A DNA stretch of 64,000 bases from Micropterix aruncella (lineage: Eukaryota > Arthropoda > Insecta > Lepidoptera > Micropterigidae): positions 24,707,031-24,771,030 of the forward strand of contig OX155957.1 of the NCBI GenBank assembly GCA_944548615.1, given 5' to 3'. This document shows positions 59,430 through 64,000 of the stretch, one piece after another. Position numbers and translations under genes: made by a program. The notes under the pieces are model-generated. The model was not told the origin of the DNA and made no database searches. It saw nothing but the letters and a program-made list of their open reading frames with translations. Position 1 is the first letter of the stretch. Each line of letters begins with the position of its first letter.

Positions 59430-60115
59430 AGGAGGAGCCAAGTGTCCATTCTTGACTTTGGCCGCAGGTTCTTCATAGATTCAATGACTTTAGGCAGGCA
59501 CCGTTCAGTATACCACTTAGCTGTGGCTGTCTTGTGTGTCTAAAACGACACGTTCCAAAATGCCACTCGATTTGAAAAATACAGCTATCATCTTCTATAC
59601 AGATTGGCATTTTCTGACAACTACGGGTGTGTCCACGTCATAAAAGACCCAAAGTTTGTTTTGGACCCTGGTCGGCGACTCGTAATAGTACAGCCAAGTC
59701 TCGTCACTTGTCACGAAATTGTTCACATACCGATATTGTCCATTATCAAACTTTTTTAGCATCTCCCGGCACCAAGTTACTCGTCGTGTCATCTGCTTTT
59801 CAGTCAGTCGATGCGGCATCCAGAGAGAACAAATTTTCTTTATTTGCAAATTAATGATTACGCACAATCGAACGAATTGCTGGTGCGTTTAGGCCTAAAG
59901 TATCCTCTATCTGTTGGTAGGTTACTCTCCGTCCTCGTCGAGCATTTTTCTCACAGTAGTAACGTCTTTCTCCGTAACTGACGTTCGTAACCTTCCCGGC
60001 CTGTCGGCATCCTCCAGAGTGAAATTTCCCCTTTGGAATCCTCTGTACCGTACCACCTGTATATCGTTGTACGAGGTGGACAAACATAACCTAGTGCAAG
60101 AGTCATTTCTTCTAA
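59430..60115 (-). pseudogene. Mariner transposase, broken
   Basis: Minus-strand blocks: FQRGNFTLEDADRPGRLRTS and VTYQQIEDTLGLNAPAIRSI (helix-turn-helix region), WMPHRLTEKQMTRR, FVTSDETWLYYYE with the first catalytic Asp, then MIAVFF and YTERCLPKVIESMKNL-like sequence, in at least three frames. The second and third catalytic Asp regions are absent. No TIRs were found. Both ends of the relic coincide with perfect hairpins. Confidence 0.75.
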
Positions 60116-60151
60116 GTAGTACCATTGATTTTATAGAATCAATGGTACTAC
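60116..60151. repeat. Perfect 15-bp hairpin
   Basis: Arms 60116-60130 and 60137-60151 with a 6-nt loop, at the N-terminal end of the mariner relic. Confidence 0.92.
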
Positions 60152-60908
60152 CCTTTGTATGTAACAAAAAGCTTCTTGCTAAAGCCAACTATTGAGTTAT
60201 CTCGTAGTTGACAGTCAACGTGTTAACAATAAAACGGGTCCCATTCCAAAAAAATAAGGTATAAATAACATCGTATTATCCATCCGTTACATAAACTTTA
60301 TTCAAAGAAAATTTCAAACCAATATTTATAGATAGATAGTAGCATGAATTGACACGGTATTGCAGAAAACACCATCCCATCACAAGTAATAAACAAAAGT
60401 GATACAATAAAGTAACCGATGATAAAGTAACGTCGTTTTAATTCACATAAAATATACTTCAAAAACAAAAAGAGCGAAAAACTAGTCAAAAACGATAAAA
60501 TAGAAACAACGGCTAGCAGAGTTCGCGGAATGGTGATGATTATAATAGTCAAAAGGTGGTAAAAAACTGGACTGGCTAACGAGTATTTTCCAGCTGCGGC
60601 GGTTCGCTAACGTAACTATAAAGTAACAAATTCGCAATTATCTAAAAATGGCAAAAAAAAAATACAACAAAACCTTACGATAGAAAATGCATCTCAATTA
60701 TCAAATTAAACCGATCTTTCTTGGCATGATATATAAAAAATAATCCTTCAATATATTACATCGTATTTCTAAAAAAAGATATTACTACAGTCGGCGAAAT
60801 AAATCGAAATATTAAATAAGTTATTAAAAAAATAAACAATACGTGTAAATTCACGTTACTTAAATCTGAATTATCAGTATCTATGGTCTGACAGGAGTGA
60901 GTGTGAGC
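60152..60908. other. AT-rich stretch; hydrophobic small frame not called
   Basis: An 84-codon minus frame (60298-60552) is strongly hydrophobic, but the sequence is AT-rich and no family is recognised. Otherwise nothing is seen. Confidence 0.35.
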
Positions 60909-61230
60909 CCTCTTGTCCACATACGTTTTTTCGTCGTGAAAACCTATGGTTAATTCGCCATGTGTAGGTGTGGTCGTTAAGTGTTGCATGGATCACTATG
61001 GAAGCTTGTCGACGGACACAGCGGAATAACGGATAGACCAAGAGCTAGCGACAAAAAAGTGCAAGAGTTTTTGAAAAGCTCATACTTTTAGATTTAAACA
61101 GTAGTTTGGTCACAGAATGCTCAGTCAGCAGGCTAGATTTTGGGACACCTGGTTCTGGCGTACTAGGAAAGGTGTAATTTTAATTAGTAACCCAGAGTGT
61201 TATGGAAAACCTTAAACATCATAGACAGTG

Positions 61231-61528
61231 GGCCTGATTGCGTTTCTTTGTGCTAAAACTAAAATTAGTCCAAGCGAACGAGACAGAGCAATACGTTAGA
61301 GCGCAATATGAAACGAACGATCGTCGATAAATACTACCTGCCGAACTTATACTCGTCCGAATAAATACGAGCATATTTCAAGCGGTGTAAGATTTGACCT
61401 TGGTGGGCAGTTTTAATGTGACAACGTGACAACCGGTCATCTCACACTCCGCTCTAGCGTATTGACCTGTCTCGTTCACGCGGACTAATTTCCGATTTTA
61501 GTTCACGAAGAAACCGAGCAATCGAGCC
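61231..61528. mobile_element. 298-bp MITE, family D, copy inside the foldback element
   Basis: GGCCTGATTGCGTTTCTTTG to its inverse ending ATCGAGCC, with an exact 5-bp duplication CAGTG at 61226-61230 and 61529-61533. The opposite foldback arm shows the unoccupied site. Confidence 0.85.
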
Positions 61529-61557
61529 CAGTGGATGCAATAAAGACCTCAAAACCT

Positions 61558-61670
61558 ATGGTCAGACTGCTCTATAACAGAGCAGTCTATCATCGCGTTT
61601 GATGATAGACTGCTCTATCATCAAACGCGATGCTGTAGCCACGCGTTTGATTATGAAGCAGTCTGACCAT
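61558..61670. repeat. Three interleaved perfect hairpins
   Basis: Outer: ATGGTCAGACTGCT (61558-61571) with AGCAGTCTGACCAT (61657-61670). Second: AGACTGCTCT (61564-61573) with AGAGCAGTCT (61579-61588). Third: 19-bp arms at 61591-61609 and 61614-61632 with a 4-nt loop. All are exact. Confidence 0.95.
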
Positions 61671-62091
61671 ATGTTTCGAGTGCTTTATTGAATCCACTGT
61701 CAGCGCCAGGTGTCCCGGAATCTGGCCTGCTGACTGTACCCTGGTATTCTATGGCCAAAATACTGTCTGATCTGAAGGTAACAGCTTTTTCAAAACTCTT
61801 GCATTTCTTTTGTCGCCTTCTCTTGGACTATAACGAAAACTTCGACGGACTATAATGCTCCCAAGTAGTCATTTACTTCAGAGATCCTAAAATAATTCGT
61901 AACGCTGTTTAGGATAGATAAAATCTTTTTTGTCGCTGTGTCTTGGCCTGGGATGGCGCACTGTGGAAAAGCTTCCATAGTGATCCATGCAACACTGACG
62001 AGGCGAATTAACTGTAGATTTTTACCGCAAAAAAACGTGTGTGGACAAGAGGCCTGAAGCTTCTCGATTCGGCTCGTACGGTTAAAATATA

Positions 62092-62173
62092 GGATTATAG
62101 GATAGCTTTATACGGTTATAGGATAGCTTTATACGGTTATAGGATAGCTTTATACGGTTATAGGATAGCTTTA
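62092..62173. repeat. 21-bp tandem repeat
   Basis: CGGTTATAGGATAGCTTTATA is repeated almost four times. Confidence 0.9.
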
Positions 62174-62520
62174 GTCAGCGCAATATGTGGATGATAACGT
62201 CTACTAGCACAACGCTGATGTTGCTCAGGATCTACTAACCTGGGATGCTTCCTGAATGAGCAGACGTTGCAATCAGGAAATAAAAGCCCGAGCAAATATC
62301 TTCGCAATCAAGATTTTTTGTAACGGTAACCTATCACTGCATCTTGGAATACCTCGGCGAATGTGGTGCAAGAAACTAGAGATATGAGTGCAAGAGCCAT
62401 GCGTTCTGCATTTCAGAGTATCCAATGTGAAAGTATTATTAAAGGGGGTAGTTCTTTGCACAAAATGCCGATGCAAATTACTCTCGATAAAAATTACTCT
62501 CATTAAATCATAGTATCGTC

Positions 62521-63990
62521 ACAGTATACCGAGCTAGAGCAGTGGGCGCACTCTCGAGGGAAGCGAGCAGGTGTTAAGGGCAAACGCCTATAGATAGCGT
62601 TACGTGCGGGGGTTTCCAAATTTCTGGAACATTTCAATACCTGCGCCGGCGTGTTAGCGGCCATATGCGAATTTTGTTCAACGGCAGCATGATTTGTGAT
62701 AGCCCTTTGGACTCGTGACTTCGCTCACTTTGATTTAAATTTTGCTCTAAGAAAAGCTACTGTCTGTATACTATGGTATTGTACAAGGCAGGGATTCTTC
62801 ACCACTGTGCCGCGAGCATGTGTCAGGTGTGTTGTAAAATTTGTGCAATGTTGCGAACATTGATTATTGGAAACTTTTAACCCTTAGGAAGCCAGCCGTG
62901 GGAATAAAACCCACTCGAAAATCTGTTTGTAGGGGGTGTTAACATACTAATGAATAACGGTGGCTTATTCAATGAAGGCGACATTTTTTGCATATAATTG
63001 CATAAATGCGGAGATCAGCACCTGCAAATTGTCACAACAGGAAAACCACCAACTTAATGGCATTCCAGCGGTTAAATCATTTCTTCTAAAATCTGCTCAA
63101 TCAGCACCTTGTACGACATTGTGATCTACTGCTATGCTCGACTTCATGACACTGCAGTTTTGTATTCGAGAGTAATTTGCATTAATGTTTTCTAAGAAGA
63201 ACTACCACTTTACTAGCCCCTTAATATTTCGCACACTTAGAGTCCAAACTACACTATACTGCAAGTAAGAATTTCAGGGTTGCCAAGTAGTAGAAGGACG
63301 TCAAGCTCAAAATCCTAACAGAGTAATATGGACAAAGTACAAAATCTCTATTTCATGCAGCAGATTTGAGTGACGAGTTGCAATGTTTTATGATGATCAC
63401 CAATATCCCGTCGGTGAAAGTACACAGGAATTCAGGGAAATGAGGAAGCGGTAAAAGACTGGCGAAAAAGGGCTCGCAATCGGACCTTAACTTGTGCCGC
63501 CATTAATTAAGCTCTGCGCGAAAAGATGGGCGAAGAACAGCAAATGCAGCTTCAGCAGAAGGCAACGATGAAGAGAGACCGCAAGTACGATCTATAGATC
63601 TATAAATTTATAGAGTACGAACCCAAATATATTGAGGCGGCGGCTTGAAAAACGCATCCCAACATGGTTGACAAGTCACGTGATTATTTTAGCAGGAAAA
63701 TGAAATACTTGCACTAACAAAAACATGCTTTCCCCACAGTAGTCTCTTAGAACAAAATTGAAATCGAAGTGAGCTACATCACGACCAAGGGCTCGCATAT
63801 GGCCGCTACATGTCCACTACTCAGCCGATGCAGATGTTCAAAGGTTTGGGGAATTTGCCAACCTTCGCACGCGCGTAACGCTAACCAAAGGCGTTCATCG
63901 AGAAGTACCCCTCTGCCCACTTCCCTCTCACCCTATCCTTGCAATGCCCTGTCGCTCGAGAGTGCGTCTACTGTTCTCTCGGTAAACTGT
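62521..63990. mobile_element. Long-TIR element, ~1470 bp
   Basis: ACAGTATACCGAG at 62521 and, inverted, ACAGTTTACCGAG ending at 63990 start arms of ~120-140 bp that share CGCACTCTCGAG and AACGCC..TAGCGTTACG. No transposase frame is seen inside. A hAT-terminus-like CAGGGATTCTTCACCACTG lies within it at 62789. Confidence 0.7.
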
Positions 63991-64000
63991 GCTCTCACTA

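Larger units (their letters stand above)
60909..62053. mobile_element. Large foldback element
   Basis: The outer ends CTCTTGTCCACA (60909) and GTGTGGACAAGAGG (62040-62052) begin arms of ~300-400 bp. The arms include GTTGCATGGATCACTATGGA in both orientations and CACCTGG / CCAGGTG regions. The left arm holds a MITE (61231-61528) and an extra ~66 bp; the centre holds the hairpins at 61558-61670. No ORF is seen. Confidence 0.75.

Noticed and set aside
60298..60552. Hydrophobic 84-codon minus frame, possible small membrane protein
   Set aside because: AT-rich composition alone gives such frames; no family, splice context or promoter was recognised.

Overview
The window looks like a nuclear contig from an insect with a large, AT-rich, repeat-dominated genome. 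The order is not certain; a beetle would fit, but that is inference. The only clear host gene is an intron-containing RpL26 (ribosomal protein uL24) at 51.6-57.7 kb. It has arthropod-like splice sites, a terminal-oligopyrimidine-like leader and a poly(A) signal. Insect character is also supported by short (TTAGG)n tracts, clip-domain serine protease relics and insect-type transposons. No operons, CRISPR arrays, rRNA genes or convincing intact tRNA genes were seen.

Layout. 0-9 kb: a broken IS630/mariner-type transposase, a MITE, a tRNA-like sequence, and a YqaJ-type exonuclease gene split by a ~1.95 kb insert that carries serine-protease pseudogene pieces. 9-18 kb: (TA)n tracts alternating with a 557-bp duplication, an almost intact Penelope-like element (PLE), the 3' part of an R2-like (RLE) LINE, and a second PLE arranged as a ~4.4 kb head-to-head palindrome. 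18-23 kb: LINE ORF1 and reverse-transcriptase relics with a nested TIR element and a long perfect hairpin. 23.7-27.2 kb: two Helitrons joined head to tail, the second interrupted by a LINE. 27-37 kb: a three-copy TTAA-flanked MITE family (one copy nested in another MITE), inverted 15-bp minisatellites with a pentapeptide-repeat-like reading, palindromic repeats related to PLE ends, a GC-rich island, and LINE/SINE-like repeats. 37-42 kb: more LINE RT and PLE endonuclease relics, a 298-bp MITE family, and an 833-bp TIR element. 42.9-46.7 kb: a complete pogo-type DNA transposon with TIRs, TA duplications, an inferred spliced transposase gene and several frameshifts. 47-51 kb: an LTR-like promoter fragment and hAT relics. 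51.6-57.7 kb: RpL26, whose introns hold transposon pieces. 58-64 kb: LINE and mariner relics, a large foldback element with three perfect hairpins, and a long-TIR element cut close to the window end.

The genes do not form a pathway. RpL26 supplies a structural protein of the 60S subunit; nearly everything else is mobile DNA at different stages of decay, and the nesting gives relative ages. The most informative pattern is a hammerhead-like stem-core-stem found in three different PLE-related sequences in the window, with compensatory changes in both helices.
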